A stretch of 39,426 nt of DNA from an uncultured Acetatifactor sp. (GCA_947627535.1 CANQWM010000028.1:1-39426), one strand, 5' to 3'; positions 15,041 to 24,184 are shown, counted from the first letter of the stretch. Notes: generated by a model from the letters alone, not told the origin. Translations and numbers: made by a program.

Positions 15041-16429
15041 ATGGTTGTGAAGGAGTCAAAGAGAAAGAACCGGACGCAGAAAATGATCCTGCTGGCCTGT
15101 GCTGTTTTGCTGTTTACGTCCGGCTGCGGCTCCCAGGGGGCATCGCAGGAATCGGAGGATATCGAGATCTTTTACCATGCGGACGACGGAGAGTTCGACC
15201 GGGATGTTGTTCTGGAATGGGAGGATGCCTCGGATGAAGCTGATTCTGCTAAGGAAAGTGAAAAAACGGTAATTACGCTGGCGGCGGTGGACGGTGCAAA
15301 GGAAAACGAAACATCCTATCTCACCATGCTGGTAACACAGTTTAACAGAGAGAACGAAAAATATCAAATAGAGCTGAGAACATGCGGTTACGGGGAGGAA
15401 CTGGCGACGATGAGAGATCGGCTGTCCGTGGAAGTGGGAGCCGGGAAGGGTCCGGACATCATGACGGATGAAGTGTTCCCTGTAAGCTGGGAGATCATGG
15501 ACAGCGGCGCTTTGGTGGATCTTGCCCCCTATCTGGAGCAGAGTGATGTAACGCCTGAAAAATATTTTCCCGCGTACGCAGGAGCTGTCTCGGGAGATCG
15601 GATTTATGGGATCAGCAATAGCTTTGCCCTCAGCGGTTACAGTGTGGATGAAGAGGTACTGGGAGATCGGGAGCCGCCGGAGAGTGTGGAGGCTTTTGCG
15701 GATCTGCTGTGGGAATATACCGGCAATGGGTCTTTTCTGGGAGAGCAGGTACAGGGCAGGTATATTCTGGCATACTTTCTGGAAGGCTCGGAGGATCTCT
15801 GGGGGATGATTGATTGGGAAAAGAAGACCTGCGATTTTACAGGACCGCTTTTTTCCAGATTCCTTGAGCTTGCAAGGCGATACCGGGGGGACGGGAAAAA
15901 AGGGTATGCGCCGGTGGTGCATAATTACGCGGTCATGATGACGATGACGCCGGCCGACAGTATAGCGCTTTTCTGTCCGGGGAGTGTTCCCGTCGGTTTT
16001 TATTTTGACGACGGCGCCCACTATCAATACAGTCAGGGCGGAAGTATGCTGATGATCAACGCGAACACGGAACATCTGGAAGGGGCATTCGCTTTTATCT
16101 CTTATGCCCTGAGTAAAAAAGGCCAGAATCTTGCCGGCGGAACTCCGGTAAATAAGGAAGTGTGGGAGTCGGAGTATCAGTATTATCTGGATCTGCGGGA
16201 ACAGGATCCGGATAACCCTGTACTGCCGTCTGTAACTGAGGAGGGCAGACAGGAAACTCTGGCGGCCTTTGAAGATGCGCGGTATGTGTCGAGGCGGGCG
16301 GAGGCAATCCTGAATATCATATATGAGGAAGCGGACGGCTATCTTGAGGGAGAGGGAGATGTAAAACTGGAGGATGTGATCGACAAGATCCAGAACCGTG
16401 CGCAACTGTATTTGGATGAGAGGAAATAA
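15041..16429 (+). CDS. Solute-binding lipoprotein, copy 2 (tandem duplicate)
   Basis: This 462-residue paralogue of the preceding gene has the same lipobox (Cys29). The first roughly 180 bases and the last roughly 120 bases are nearly identical to copy 1, while the middle is clearly diverged, including the ligand-facing loops (G-K-G-P-D-I-M-T, hinge G-I-S-N-S). Upstream, the ribosome site and flanking sequence match copy 1, but the segment holding the promoter -10 box is missing, so expression probably depends on read-through from copy 1. The ATG at 15041 is chosen by homology; a longer in-frame start at 15008 precedes the duplicated ribosome site. The divergent centre suggests a different ligand. 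Confidence 0.88.
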   Translation: MVVKESKRKNRTQKMILLACAVLLFTSGCGSQGASQESEDIEIFYHADDGEFDRDVVLEWEDASDEADSAKESEKTVITLAAVDGAKENETSYLTMLVTQFNRENEKYQIELRTCGYGEELATMRDRLSVEVGAGKGPDIMTDEVFPVSWEIMDSGALVDLAPYLEQSDVTPEKYFPAYAGAVSGDRIYGISNSFALSGYSVDEEVLGDREPPESVEAFADLLWEYTGNGSFLGEQVQGRYILAYFLEGSEDLWGMIDWEKKTCDFTGPLFSRFLELARRYRGDGKKGYAPVVHNYAVMMTMTPADSIALFCPGSVPVGFYFDDGAHYQYSQGGSMLMINANTEHLEGAFAFISYALSKKGQNLAGGTPVNKEVWESEYQYYLDLREQDPDNPVLPSVTEEGRQETLAAFEDARYVSRRAEAILNIIYEEADGYLEGEGDVKLEDVIDKIQNRAQLYLDERK

Positions 16430-16496
16430 AGAATCCTGCCGGAAACGAAAGCAGGTAGTCTTTGACATTGCCACAGAATAAAGAGGGGGAAATTTC

Positions 16497-18758
16497 ATGA
16501 AAAGGAAAGCCGTTTCAATCCTGACAGCAGCGGTGTTTACCCTGCTGTCTGCCGGGTGCGGTGTGAAAGAGGAGCGCCCTTCGGAAGAAGGGCGCGATCT
16601 GAGAGCCGAGATTGACGCGCTGGCGTCCGCAGAGCAAAAAGAAAATAACATGGATCCCTATGCGGCAGAGGGCGATGTTCTGCTGCTTGCGGCGGAAGGC
16701 GGAGAAGGTTCGGAAGGAATTGGCGGCACGTTTTTTCTGGGTTCCTCCAGAGCCTGTTTTTTTAGAAAAAATCTTCCCGGGGCCGCAGGAGAGGACCGGA
16801 CCGGGATTGTTTATACCACGGTCGAAGGAGAAAGCGGCGGGGTACAGTTCGAGACGCAGGGGCTGATCCGGGAAGTGGGACCGGTTGTGGGTACGGACCA
16901 CTGCCTGACACTGGAGAGCGAATACCTGGAAGACGAGGGGCGTCTTTTGTATGTTCTGGCAGAGACGGATGAAACCGGCCGGAAGATCCGGGAGATTCCG
17001 CTGAATTTTGTGGATGAAGGGGATGCCGGAGAAAAGATGGCGGGGTTATCCGGCCTCGCAATGGATGCCGCTGGCGCGGTCCATCTGGTGTGGTGCACCT
17101 CGGATGGCTGGAGGTATCAGATTCTTTCACAAGAGGGGGAGATTCTGGCGGAATATCTCCCAAAGGAGGGAGATATCCTGGGACTGGTTCCCTTATATGA
17201 CGGTCGGATCGCCTTCTGGACGGGCCGGACAGATGAGTGGGGGATCTGGAAGGCTGCAGGAGAAAAAGCGTCCATGGAGACGGTGTTTGGGTATCTGGAC
17301 GCGGAGACGGGAAAAGTGCAGGAGCTGGCGCGATTTGGAAAGGGGATCTATCTCTGGACGATGCAGGACGAAAAGACGCTTGTCTATGCGGACCAGAAGG
17401 GAATCTATCGGCGCGCTCTGTCCGGGGAAGAGGAAAAACCGCTGTATCTATGGGCGAATCATGGAATCGATATAAAGGATGTGTACGCCATGGAGACAGA
17501 GGGCACGGAAAAGATCTGCGCAATTTACAGGGATCCGGAGGGGTGTCACCAGCTCTGCCTGAAGCCGTCGGAAGGGGAAAACGGGGATATCTGCGAGATC
17601 ACCATCGCGGTGTCCGAGAGCAGCGAGTCCTATTATGTGCCGATGGTGGTGGAGTTTAACAAGAAGTATCCGTCCTGTCATATCCGGATAAAAAATAATT
17701 ACGACACGGAGGATGTGACAGCGCTTCTGACGGAGCTGACGGCAGGCGGGGGACCGGTTCTGGTAGATACGAGTCTGACCGGCTTTGAGGAACAGGAAGA
17801 GCTGTGGCAGCCGTTGGATGAAGTGATGGAGCAGCTGGGCCTTTCGGAAGAGCTGATCCCTGTGACGATGGAAGCCGGAAAGATCGATGGCGTCCAGTAC
17901 GGGGTCGTGTGCGACTTTATTCTTCGGACACTGATGACCGCTGATCCGTCCCTGGAAGACTGGGATTATGATACCTTTATACAATGCGTGGAAGACAGGC
18001 CGGCGCTGGAAGCGATCTACGACGTGCTCAGCTCAGGTTACGGGCCGTATTTCTTTACGACGTTTCTCAGCCACGGTGTCGACGATAGTTTTCTTTGGGA
18101 CGCGGAAAGCGGAAAGACCTTTTTTGACAGTGAAAAGTTTCGTACAGCGCTCAGACAGGCAGAAAAATATGTGGAGAAGGAAGAAAGGGTTGAACCCGGA
18201 AAGACCATGCTGGAGGGGAAGGTACTCTTGAATGATATATATATCCGTAGTGCAGAGGAACTGGCCTACTACCGTATCATGTACGGAGAAAGAGCTCACT
18301 TTATCGGTTACCCCACAGAGACGGGAGCCCGCAGCCTGATAATGACCGACGGGCCTCTTGCCGTCCGGAAAACCGCTTCGGACAGGGAGAAGCTGGTGGC
18401 TTACGCCTTTCTGGATCTCTGTCTGTCATATGACGGACAGGTAAAGATGAAAAAGACCATTAGTTTTGATTTAAGTGTGCGCTGGGATGTGCTGGAGAAA
18501 CAGATTGCCACCATCGGGGAAAAATTCCAGGGGAAAGGGGATGTTGTTTTCAATGATGAAACCAGAGATACCGAACAGGATTGGAAAACGATGCAGGATT
18601 TGTTGGATCATGCGAAGCCGTATGGAATGCTCCCGCCGGAACTGAGGGATATTCTTATAGAGGAGCTGGAACAATATTTTTCCGGGGCGCTTCCAGAGGA
18701 TATGCTCATCGATCATCTGGAAAGCAGAGTGGGATTGTATCTGGAAGAGAGGAAATAA
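16497..18758 (+). CDS. Composite lipoprotein: beta-propeller-like N-terminus plus solute-binding domain
   Basis: The 753-residue lipoprotein has lipobox L-S-A-G-C, Cys21. Residues about 60-350 contain repeated short strands with W and G turns and aspartate-rich loops, which look like a beta-propeller or similar all-beta sensor domain. From about 362 a solute-binding-protein fold begins (D-I-C-E-I-T-I-A-V, then V-E-F-N-K-K-Y-P) and ends with the family tail S-R-V-G-L-Y-L-E-E-R-K. The C-terminal domain is paralogous in layout to the two preceding lipoproteins, but the glycine loop before the ligand strand reads G-G-G-P-V-L-V-D. The propeller call is inference from pattern only. A GAGGGGGAAA site precedes the ATG. 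It is likely co-transcribed with copies 1 and 2. Confidence 0.8.
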   Translation: MKRKAVSILTAAVFTLLSAGCGVKEERPSEEGRDLRAEIDALASAEQKENNMDPYAAEGDVLLLAAEGGEGSEGIGGTFFLGSSRACFFRKNLPGAAGEDRTGIVYTTVEGESGGVQFETQGLIREVGPVVGTDHCLTLESEYLEDEGRLLYVLAETDETGRKIREIPLNFVDEGDAGEKMAGLSGLAMDAAGAVHLVWCTSDGWRYQILSQEGEILAEYLPKEGDILGLVPLYDGRIAFWTGRTDEWGIWKAAGEKASMETVFGYLDAETGKVQELARFGKGIYLWTMQDEKTLVYADQKGIYRRALSGEEEKPLYLWANHGIDIKDVYAMETEGTEKICAIYRDPEGCHQLCLKPSEGENGDICEITIAVSESSESYYVPMVVEFNKKYPSCHIRIKNNYDTEDVTALLTELTAGGGPVLVDTSLTGFEEQEELWQPLDEVMEQLGLSEELIPVTMEAGKIDGVQYGVVCDFILRTLMTADPSLEDWDYDTFIQCVEDRPALEAIYDVLSSGYGPYFFTTFLSHGVDDSFLWDAESGKTFFDSEKFRTALRQAEKYVEKEERVEPGKTMLEGKVLLNDIYIRSAEELAYYRIMYGERAHFIGYPTETGARSLIMTDGPLAVRKTASDREKLVAYAFLDLCLSYDGQVKMKKTISFDLSVRWDVLEKQIATIGEKFQGKGDVVFNDETRDTEQDWKTMQDLLDHAKPYGMLPPELRDILIEELEQYFSGALPEDMLIDHLESRVGLYLEERK

Positions 18759-18775
18759 CGAAAGTTATTTTGATA

Positions 18776-18804
18776 TTGAAAACCTCCCGTCAAGTTGATA
18801 AAAT
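18776..18804 (+). promoter_or_regulatory. Promoter of the hybrid kinase gene
   Basis: TTGAAA (18776-18781), a 17-base spacer and TAAAAT (18799-18804) lie between the third lipoprotein and the kinase. The kinase pair may therefore be expressed both from here and by read-through. Confidence 0.55.
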
Positions 18805-18845
18805 ACAAGTAAAGGAATCAACCAAATGAATGGGAGAGTTTTACA

Positions 18846-21371
18846 ATGATCAGTTTACAGCTGGGATGTCTGGGGATCATCGCTCTGATTGCGATGCTGT
18901 ACTATTCCGCAAAGAGAAAACATGGCTATTTTCATAACCTTTTTTCGTCTCTGCTGGGCCTTGCGGCGGTTTATATCGGAATCAATATAGCCACTGTATA
19001 TGTGCTGGAGGCGAGTCATAAGGTTCATCCGGTCCTGTTAAAAACCGTATTTTTCCTGTACTATGCCAATCTTGTGACACTGATCTATGTGACGTTTCTT
19101 TATGTGGTGTCAATGGTCAAGGAAAACTATCAGGAGTCTCAGATCAAAGGATACCGGTGGTGCATCCCTGCTTGTGCCGCGGTATTCTGCCTGATTGTGC
19201 TTCCCTTTGAGGTCAAGCCGTTTCCGGGGGGAGCGTATGTCTTCAGTCCGGCGGTCGTCGTGACGTATCTCGCCATTATTTTTTATATTCTTGTACTTCT
19301 TTGTCTTTTTATCAGGTACTGGAAGCTGATTAATCAAAAAAAGCGCCAGATTATCTTTGTGGTGTATCTCGTCATGGCGTCCTGTATTCTGTCCCAGACC
19401 TTTCATCATATGGCGGCGATCAGCGCATTTGCGGTGACGCTTCTTGTGGCGGGGCTGTATTTGAGCGAAGAGAGCCCCGACGTAAAGCTGATCCAGCAGC
19501 TCCAGGCCGAAAAGGCCAGGGCGGACGCCGCAAACAACGCAAAATCCGCCTTTCTGGCAAATATGTCCCATGAGATGAGAACGCCTATCAACGCCATTAT
19601 CGGCATGGATGAGATGATCCTGCGGGAGTCCAGGGAGGATGAGACAAGAGAGCACGCCATCGATATAAAAAACGCGGCCCAGATCCTGCACAGTCTCATC
19701 AACGATACGCTGGATCTGTCCAAGATCGAGTCGGGAAAGATGGAGATCGTTCCGGTGGAATATCAGCTGAGCAGTCTCATCAATGATCTGGTGAACATGA
19801 CGTCCGTCCGTGCCGACGCGAAAAACCTGAAGCTGATCGTAGAGGTGGATCCCGAGCTGCCGTCCGCCTATTTCGGAGACGACGTAAGGATCCGTCAGGT
19901 ACTGACCAATATTCTGACCAACGCCGTAAAGTATACCAGCGAGGGTTCCGTCACTCTTACCGTCAAACGCTCGCTTGTACAGGACGGCCTTGCGGTGCTG
20001 CATTTTTCCGTGGTGGATACCGGCGAGGGTATCAGGGAAGAAGATATGCCGAAGCTCTTCGCGGCCTTTGAGCGGATTGAGGAAGGCAGGCATCGAAAAG
20101 AAGAGGGAACCGGCCTTGGCATGAGCATCACGACGAAGCTGCTGGAGCTCATGGGCACCAGGCTTCAGGTAGAAAGCGAGTACGGAAAGGGCTCCAACTT
20201 CTATTTCGATCTGGAACAGCGAATTTTAAATCCCCAGCCCATCGGAAATTTCCACGAAAATATCCGGAAGATGGCAAAGGATTACAGCTACAGCGTATCC
20301 TTTGTGGCCCCGGATGCAAAAGTGCTGGTGGTGGACGACAATGAGATCAACAGGAAGGTTTTTATCGGCCTGTTAAAGCAGACAAAGGTTCAGGTGACTG
20401 AGGCGGCAAGCGGGAAGGCCTGTCTGGAGCTTGTCGGGCAGCAGCATTTCGACCTGATCTTTCTTGACCATATGATGCCGGATATGGACGGAATAGAGAC
20501 GCTGAAGTATATGAGAGAGATGCCGGAGGAACAGAACAGGTGTATCGGAACGCCCGTGATCATACTGACGGCCAACGCGGTTACAGGCGTCAGGGAAGAG
20601 TATCTTCAGATGGGATTCGACGAATATCTTGCCAAACCCATTGTGCCTGATAAGCTGGAGGCCATGATCCAGCGTATGCTGCCCGCCGGGCTTGTAAAGG
20701 GCGGACAGGATACGGCGGGAGAGCCGACAGGAGGAGGGCGGAACGAAAACGCGCAGAACGGCGGACAGGAACAGGCCGAACTTCCCGAGACGGAGGGTGT
20801 GGACTGGAATTATGCGAGGCTCCATCTGCCCGGCGATGACCTGATCCGGAGTACGGCGGAAGAGTTTCGGCACAGGCTGGAAAAGGAAGATGCGCTGGTG
20901 GAAAAGCTGGCGGCGGATACGGATTCGCAGGAAGGGCTTAAGAATTACCGTATTGAAGTCCATGCGCTGAAGAGCTCCGCGGCCATGATCGGGGCCATGC
21001 AGCTTTCCGCACTGGCGGCGCTGTGCGAGCGGTCCGCCATTGACGAGAACAGGGAGCGGATCCGTCTTCTGACGCCGCTGCTTTTGGAACAGATCGGAAT
21101 TTACCGGGACAGGTTTGCGCCCTTTGCCAGACAGCAGGCGGGAGAGAAGGATATTTCCGACAGGACGGAAATTATGGCGCTGCTGGATATGGTGGAGACT
21201 TCCATGCAGCAGCTGGATTTTGACAAAGCGGACGAAGCGATGGCTTCTCTGCGGGAATACCGGTTTGAGGGAGAAAGCGGTGAACTTTTGGGTCAGCTGG
21301 AAGGATACGTAGAGAGTCTGGATGCGCAGGCTGCGGAGCAGACGGCGAAAAAGCTGGCCGGTTTGCTGTAG
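18846..21371 (+). CDS. Hybrid sensor histidine kinase (membrane sensor, HisKA, HATPase, REC, Hpt)
   Basis: The 841-residue protein has residues 1-210 forming about seven membrane helices with little periplasmic sequence. HisKA follows, with His242 in N-M-S-H-E-M-R-T-P-I-N. The HATPase domain shows N-I-L-T-N-A-V-K-Y, D-T-G-E-G-I and G-T-G-L-G-M-S boxes (about 350-455). The receiver domain (about 490-615) has Asp541 in F-L-D-H-M-M-P-D-M-D-G. An Hpt domain has His706 in V-H-A-L-K-S-S-A-A-M-I-G. The order fits a full intramolecular phosphorelay. The last 100 residues are helical without clear domain. The adjacent lipoproteins are the likely input and the response regulator 18 bases downstream the likely output partner. 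GGGAG precedes the ATG. Confidence 0.92.
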   Translation: MISLQLGCLGIIALIAMLYYSAKRKHGYFHNLFSSLLGLAAVYIGINIATVYVLEASHKVHPVLLKTVFFLYYANLVTLIYVTFLYVVSMVKENYQESQIKGYRWCIPACAAVFCLIVLPFEVKPFPGGAYVFSPAVVVTYLAIIFYILVLLCLFIRYWKLINQKKRQIIFVVYLVMASCILSQTFHHMAAISAFAVTLLVAGLYLSEESPDVKLIQQLQAEKARADAANNAKSAFLANMSHEMRTPINAIIGMDEMILRESREDETREHAIDIKNAAQILHSLINDTLDLSKIESGKMEIVPVEYQLSSLINDLVNMTSVRADAKNLKLIVEVDPELPSAYFGDDVRIRQVLTNILTNAVKYTSEGSVTLTVKRSLVQDGLAVLHFSVVDTGEGIREEDMPKLFAAFERIEEGRHRKEEGTGLGMSITTKLLELMGTRLQVESEYGKGSNFYFDLEQRILNPQPIGNFHENIRKMAKDYSYSVSFVAPDAKVLVVDDNEINRKVFIGLLKQTKVQVTEAASGKACLELVGQQHFDLIFLDHMMPDMDGIETLKYMREMPEEQNRCIGTPVIILTANAVTGVREEYLQMGFDEYLAKPIVPDKLEAMIQRMLPAGLVKGGQDTAGEPTGGGRNENAQNGGQEQAELPETEGVDWNYARLHLPGDDLIRSTAEEFRHRLEKEDALVEKLAADTDSQEGLKNYRIEVHALKSSAAMIGAMQLSALAALCERSAIDENRERIRLLTPLLLEQIGIYRDRFAPFARQQAGEKDISDRTEIMALLDMVETSMQQLDFDKADEAMASLREYRFEGESGELLGQLEGYVESLDAQAAEQTAKKLAGLL

Positions 21372-21389
21372 AAGGAGAGATAAAAAGAT

Positions 21390-22151
21390 ATGACAAAACT
21401 GTTGTTTATCGGAAAATTTAATACGCTGACGGAGGATACAAATTCTTTCCTGAGCCAGTATTTTAATATCCAGATCTGTTCTGAGAGTCCAGACGCGGTA
21501 AAGGGGATGCTGAAAATGTGCAATCCCGATCTGGTGCTGATCAGCCTTGTGGGCTTAAATCCGGATTTTGTGCCGGTGTATCGGGAACTGGAGCTGAATT
21601 ATAAGAGACTTCCCGTGATCACGTTCGGTACAGAGGGGGAAATGGCGGATTTTAAGGAGTTTTATTCCAACAGCCAGTTTCAGGCCCTGAAACGGCCGAT
21701 CAGCAATCCTGATCTGCTTTATGCCATATGCAGGCGGATGAATATCGATCCGGATGAACTGGAGCAGCAGAAAAAAGAGCGGGCGGGGAGAAAGAAGAAG
21801 CATGTGCTGCTTGTGGACGACGATCCCACCCTGTTAAGGGGCCTGAAGACCCTGCTGCAGGAGCAATATAAAGTATCTATGGCCGTGTCGGGCGCGCAGG
21901 CTATGATGGTGCTGGGGAAAGGGATGCCGGACATTATTTTCCTTGACTATGAGATGCCGGTCTGCGACGGCAGACAGACGCTGCAGATGATCCGGGAGAT
22001 GGAGGAAACCAAGGATGTGCCTGTTGTATTTCTAACCGGTGTGGCGGACAGACAGCATGTGGAAGCGATCCTTGAGCTGAAGCCCGCGGGTTATCTTTTA
22101 AAGCCGCCTGTAGCGGCCACGATCCTTCAGATGATCGAAAATCTGACCTGA
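21390..22151 (+). CDS. Double-receiver response regulator without output domain
   Basis: In this 253-residue protein, residues 1-125 look like a degenerate receiver fold: the strand N-P-D-L-V-L-I-S is followed by Leu/Val instead of a phospho-acceptor Asp. Residues 136-253 are an intact receiver with the D-D-D acid cluster (about 144-146), acceptor Asp186 in F-L-D-Y-E-M-P-V-C-D-G, the conserved Thr in F-L-T-G and Lys in L-L-K-P-P. No DNA-binding or enzymatic output follows, so it may act as a phosphate sink or by protein contact. It follows the kinase by 18 bases with GAAGGAGAG as ribosome site, indicating one operon. Confidence 0.88.
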   Translation: MTKLLFIGKFNTLTEDTNSFLSQYFNIQICSESPDAVKGMLKMCNPDLVLISLVGLNPDFVPVYRELELNYKRLPVITFGTEGEMADFKEFYSNSQFQALKRPISNPDLLYAICRRMNIDPDELEQQKKERAGRKKKHVLLVDDDPTLLRGLKTLLQEQYKVSMAVSGAQAMMVLGKGMPDIIFLDYEMPVCDGRQTLQMIREMEETKDVPVVFLTGVADRQHVEAILELKPAGYLLKPPVAATILQMIENLT

Positions 22152-22160
22152 ACAAAATTG

Positions 22161-22199
22161 CGGCGGCATTCCGGCTGATAGTCGGAATGCCGCCGTAAA
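22161..22199. terminator. Bidirectional terminator between convergent operons
   Basis: A perfect 13-bp stem (22161-22173 with 22183-22195) and 9-base loop are flanked by A-rich sequence on the left and TTTT on the right. It serves the response regulator from the left and the DUF308 gene from the right. Confidence 0.88.
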
Positions 22200-22210
22200 A
22201 TTTTAGTCCG

Positions 22211-22771
22211 TCAGATCTCTTCTCTGTTTCCGGCTTCCACTGCCCGGGCGAAAAGGATCGCCGCAAGGTCAGCCACAGCGTTGACAATCATGGCAGCCGC
22301 CACAAATTTCCAGAGGAGTTCCGTGGTCTCAAAGGGATTTGCCAAAATGACGCATCCGAATATCAAAGACAGCGCGGCGCCGATTCCTGCCAGATACCAC
22401 CGGTCGATCCTCATGCGGAGCATGTCTACCATCCACTGGATGCGGATGATTCCTGTAAACACGATCACGATTCCGTAAATGACCGTGATGATGGGAAAGG
22501 TATCAAGGAACCAGTTCGTTTTGAACAGGCAGAACAGTCCAAACGTCAGCGCGCACAGCGCTTTTGCCAGTCCCTGGCTCAGGCTGGCCTGTGCGGGGCT
22601 GGTCCGGAAATACTGAACCGCGGTAAGGACGCCGGAAATCACGAGAAGGATCCCGCCGACCTTGATGATCGTTCCTGTAAACCCCATGGGATCCATAAAG
22701 AGCAGAACTCCCACGACGATTTCACAGAGACATAAGATGGCTTTTGTGCCGTATTGAAATACATTCTTCAT
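22211..22771 (-). CDS. DUF308 (HdeD-like) membrane protein
   Basis: The 186-residue protein has six predicted membrane helices in three hairpins. Paired glycine-rich helices contain the F-x-x-P motifs (M-D-P-M-G-F and A-N-P-F-E-T) typical of DUF308/HdeD-like proteins. HdeD in Escherichia coli is linked to acid resistance, but the function in Firmicutes is unknown. The start at 22771 has GAAAGGAG upstream. It lies 78 bases downstream of the OFA transporter gene and is probably co-transcribed with it, ending at the bidirectional terminator. Confidence 0.85.
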   Translation of the reverse strand: MKNVFQYGTKAILCLCEIVVGVLLFMDPMGFTGTIIKVGGILLVISGVLTAVQYFRTSPAQASLSQGLAKALCALTFGLFCLFKTNWFLDTFPIITVIYGIVIVFTGIIRIQWMVDMLRMRIDRWYLAGIGAALSLIFGCVILANPFETTELLWKFVAAAMIVNAVADLAAILFARAVEAGNREEI

Positions 22772-22789
22772 AGAAAATACTCCTTTCGT

Positions 22790-22817
22790 CCCCTCGGTTT
22801 TACCGCGGGGGCTTTTT
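22790..22817 (+). terminator. Terminator-like hairpin in the leader of the DUF308 gene
   Basis: CCCC-T-CGG, loop TTTTA and CCG-C-GGGG are followed by GC and TTTTT on the plus strand. The polarity suits stopping antisense plus-strand transcription. On the minus strand it would be a hairpin just before the DUF308 ribosome site, without a following U run, so it might instead reduce read-through or stabilise the message. Confidence 0.4.
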
Positions 22818-22849
22818 GGATTTATAAATTTTCCGGCAATGATTTTCTG

Positions 22850-24184
22850 TCAGGCCTGTTCTTTGGCTTCCTTTTTCTTTTTAAAGTTTACCAGGAAGAG
22901 ACTTGACAGCAGGGCGATCACGTACAGAACGATGGTAACGTACAGGACAGCCTGATAGCCGGTGGGGTTCACCATTATGGTTTCGGAAGTTCCGTCGGCC
23001 AGCTCATGAAGGATAGGTTCCTCCTTGCCGAAATGATTTACGATAAAGGTTGCCATCTGGTTGCCTGTCAGTCCTGCAATTGCCCATGCGGAAAGGGTAA
23101 TGCCATGGATCGCGCTGATGTTCTTCATGCCGTAGTGGTCGGAGAGCAGGGTGGGGACATTGCTGAAGCCGCCGCCGTATCCCGCGTTTACAACGAACAG
23201 GAGGATCAGCACAAGGATCATGAAGAGGGTATGCTCTCCCTTGTCAGTGATGCCCTGTGTCACGATGACAAGACCGGTAGCGGCGATGGAAAGGATCAGC
23301 ATGATCTTGTAAATGGTATTTCTGTCCTTGAAGGTATCAGCCCAGGCGGAAAACCCGAGGCGGCCTCCGGCATTGAACACGGCGGTTACGGAGGAGAGGA
23401 TACCCACGATCCCGGCAAGGCCGATACACTTAATGATCATTTTTTCCTGAGAGATCAGCGCAAGGCCGCAGGTAATATTCAGATAGAACATAAGCCAGAT
23501 CCCGATGAAGGTAACGGGTTTCTGCTTGATAACGTCGATGGCGCGCGCGCCTTTTTCTGTCGTGGCAGGTTCATGCCAGCCTGCGGGTTTGGCCAGGAGC
23601 AGGTGTCCGGCGAACATCATGATGAAGTAGACAACGGCAAGGATCAGGAACATCTGGTAGATGCCGTCTTTCCCCAGGGTATCCAGCAGCGCCTGCATGA
23701 TAGGGCTTGCGATGGCTTTTGCGGCGCCGAAACCTGCCACGGCAAGGCCGGTGGCGAGACCCTTCCGGTCCTCAAACCAGAGCATCAGGGTCTTTACCGG
23801 AGACAGATACCCGGTGCCGAGTCCGATACCCATGATGAAACCATAGCAGACATAAATACCGATCAGCGACAGTATGCTGCCCTTATGTGCCCCGCCGTAC
23901 CAGATAAAGAATCCGGTGCCTGCCATACCGGCGGCAAAACAGATGGAAGCGATCAGGGAGGACTTATGGATGTCCTTTTCCACGATGTTTCCAAGGAAGG
24001 CGGCGGACATGCCAAGAAAGAAGATTGCGAAGCTGAAAGCCCACTCTGTGGCGCCCTTGGAGAAGCCTATGTAGTCTGCGATCTCCTGGCTGAAGATGGA
24101 CCAGCAGTACACGGTGCCGATGCTGCAGTGGAGCAGCAGCGCGGGAATCGCAGCGCGGATCCACTTGTTCTGAATGTTTTTCAT
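22850..24184 (-). CDS. OFA-family MFS transporter (oxalate/formate antiporter type)
   Basis: The 444-residue major-facilitator protein has twelve helices. The N-terminus reads H-C-S-I-G-T-V-Y-C-W-S-I-F, the helix 4-5 region contains G-L-G-T-G-Y-L-S-P-V-K-T, and the next loop W-F-E-D-R-K-G-L-A-T-G-L-A-V-A-G-F-G is characteristic of the OFA family (oxalate/formate antiporters and relatives moving small carboxylates). The C-terminal half contains G-G-G-F-S-N-V-P-T-L-L and ends in a Lys-rich tail. The substrate cannot be fixed from sequence; no oxalate-degrading genes are nearby. Ribosome site GAAAGGAAAAGG. It is divergently oriented to the MBL hydrolase. Confidence 0.9.
   Translation of the reverse strand: MKNIQNKWIRAAIPALLLHCSIGTVYCWSIFSQEIADYIGFSKGATEWAFSFAIFFLGMSAAFLGNIVEKDIHKSSLIASICFAAGMAGTGFFIWYGGAHKGSILSLIGIYVCYGFIMGIGLGTGYLSPVKTLMLWFEDRKGLATGLAVAGFGAAKAIASPIMQALLDTLGKDGIYQMFLILAVVYFIMMFAGHLLLAKPAGWHEPATTEKGARAIDVIKQKPVTFIGIWLMFYLNITCGLALISQEKMIIKCIGLAGIVGILSSVTAVFNAGGRLGFSAWADTFKDRNTIYKIMLILSIAATGLVIVTQGITDKGEHTLFMILVLILLFVVNAGYGGGFSNVPTLLSDHYGMKNISAIHGITLSAWAIAGLTGNQMATFIVNHFGKEEPILHELADGTSETIMVNPTGYQAVLYVTIVLYVIALLSSLFLVNFKKKKEAKEQA

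Noticed and set aside
16462..16467. TTGACA before the third lipoprotein gene
   Set aside because: No -10-like hexamer occurs at 16-18 bases, so I do not call it a promoter; read-through from the upstream genes is more likely.
15056..16651. Minus-strand frame (531 codons) opposite lipoprotein copy 2
   Set aside because: It spans the gap between two plus-strand genes and covers two unrelated coding regions, so it is not a gene.
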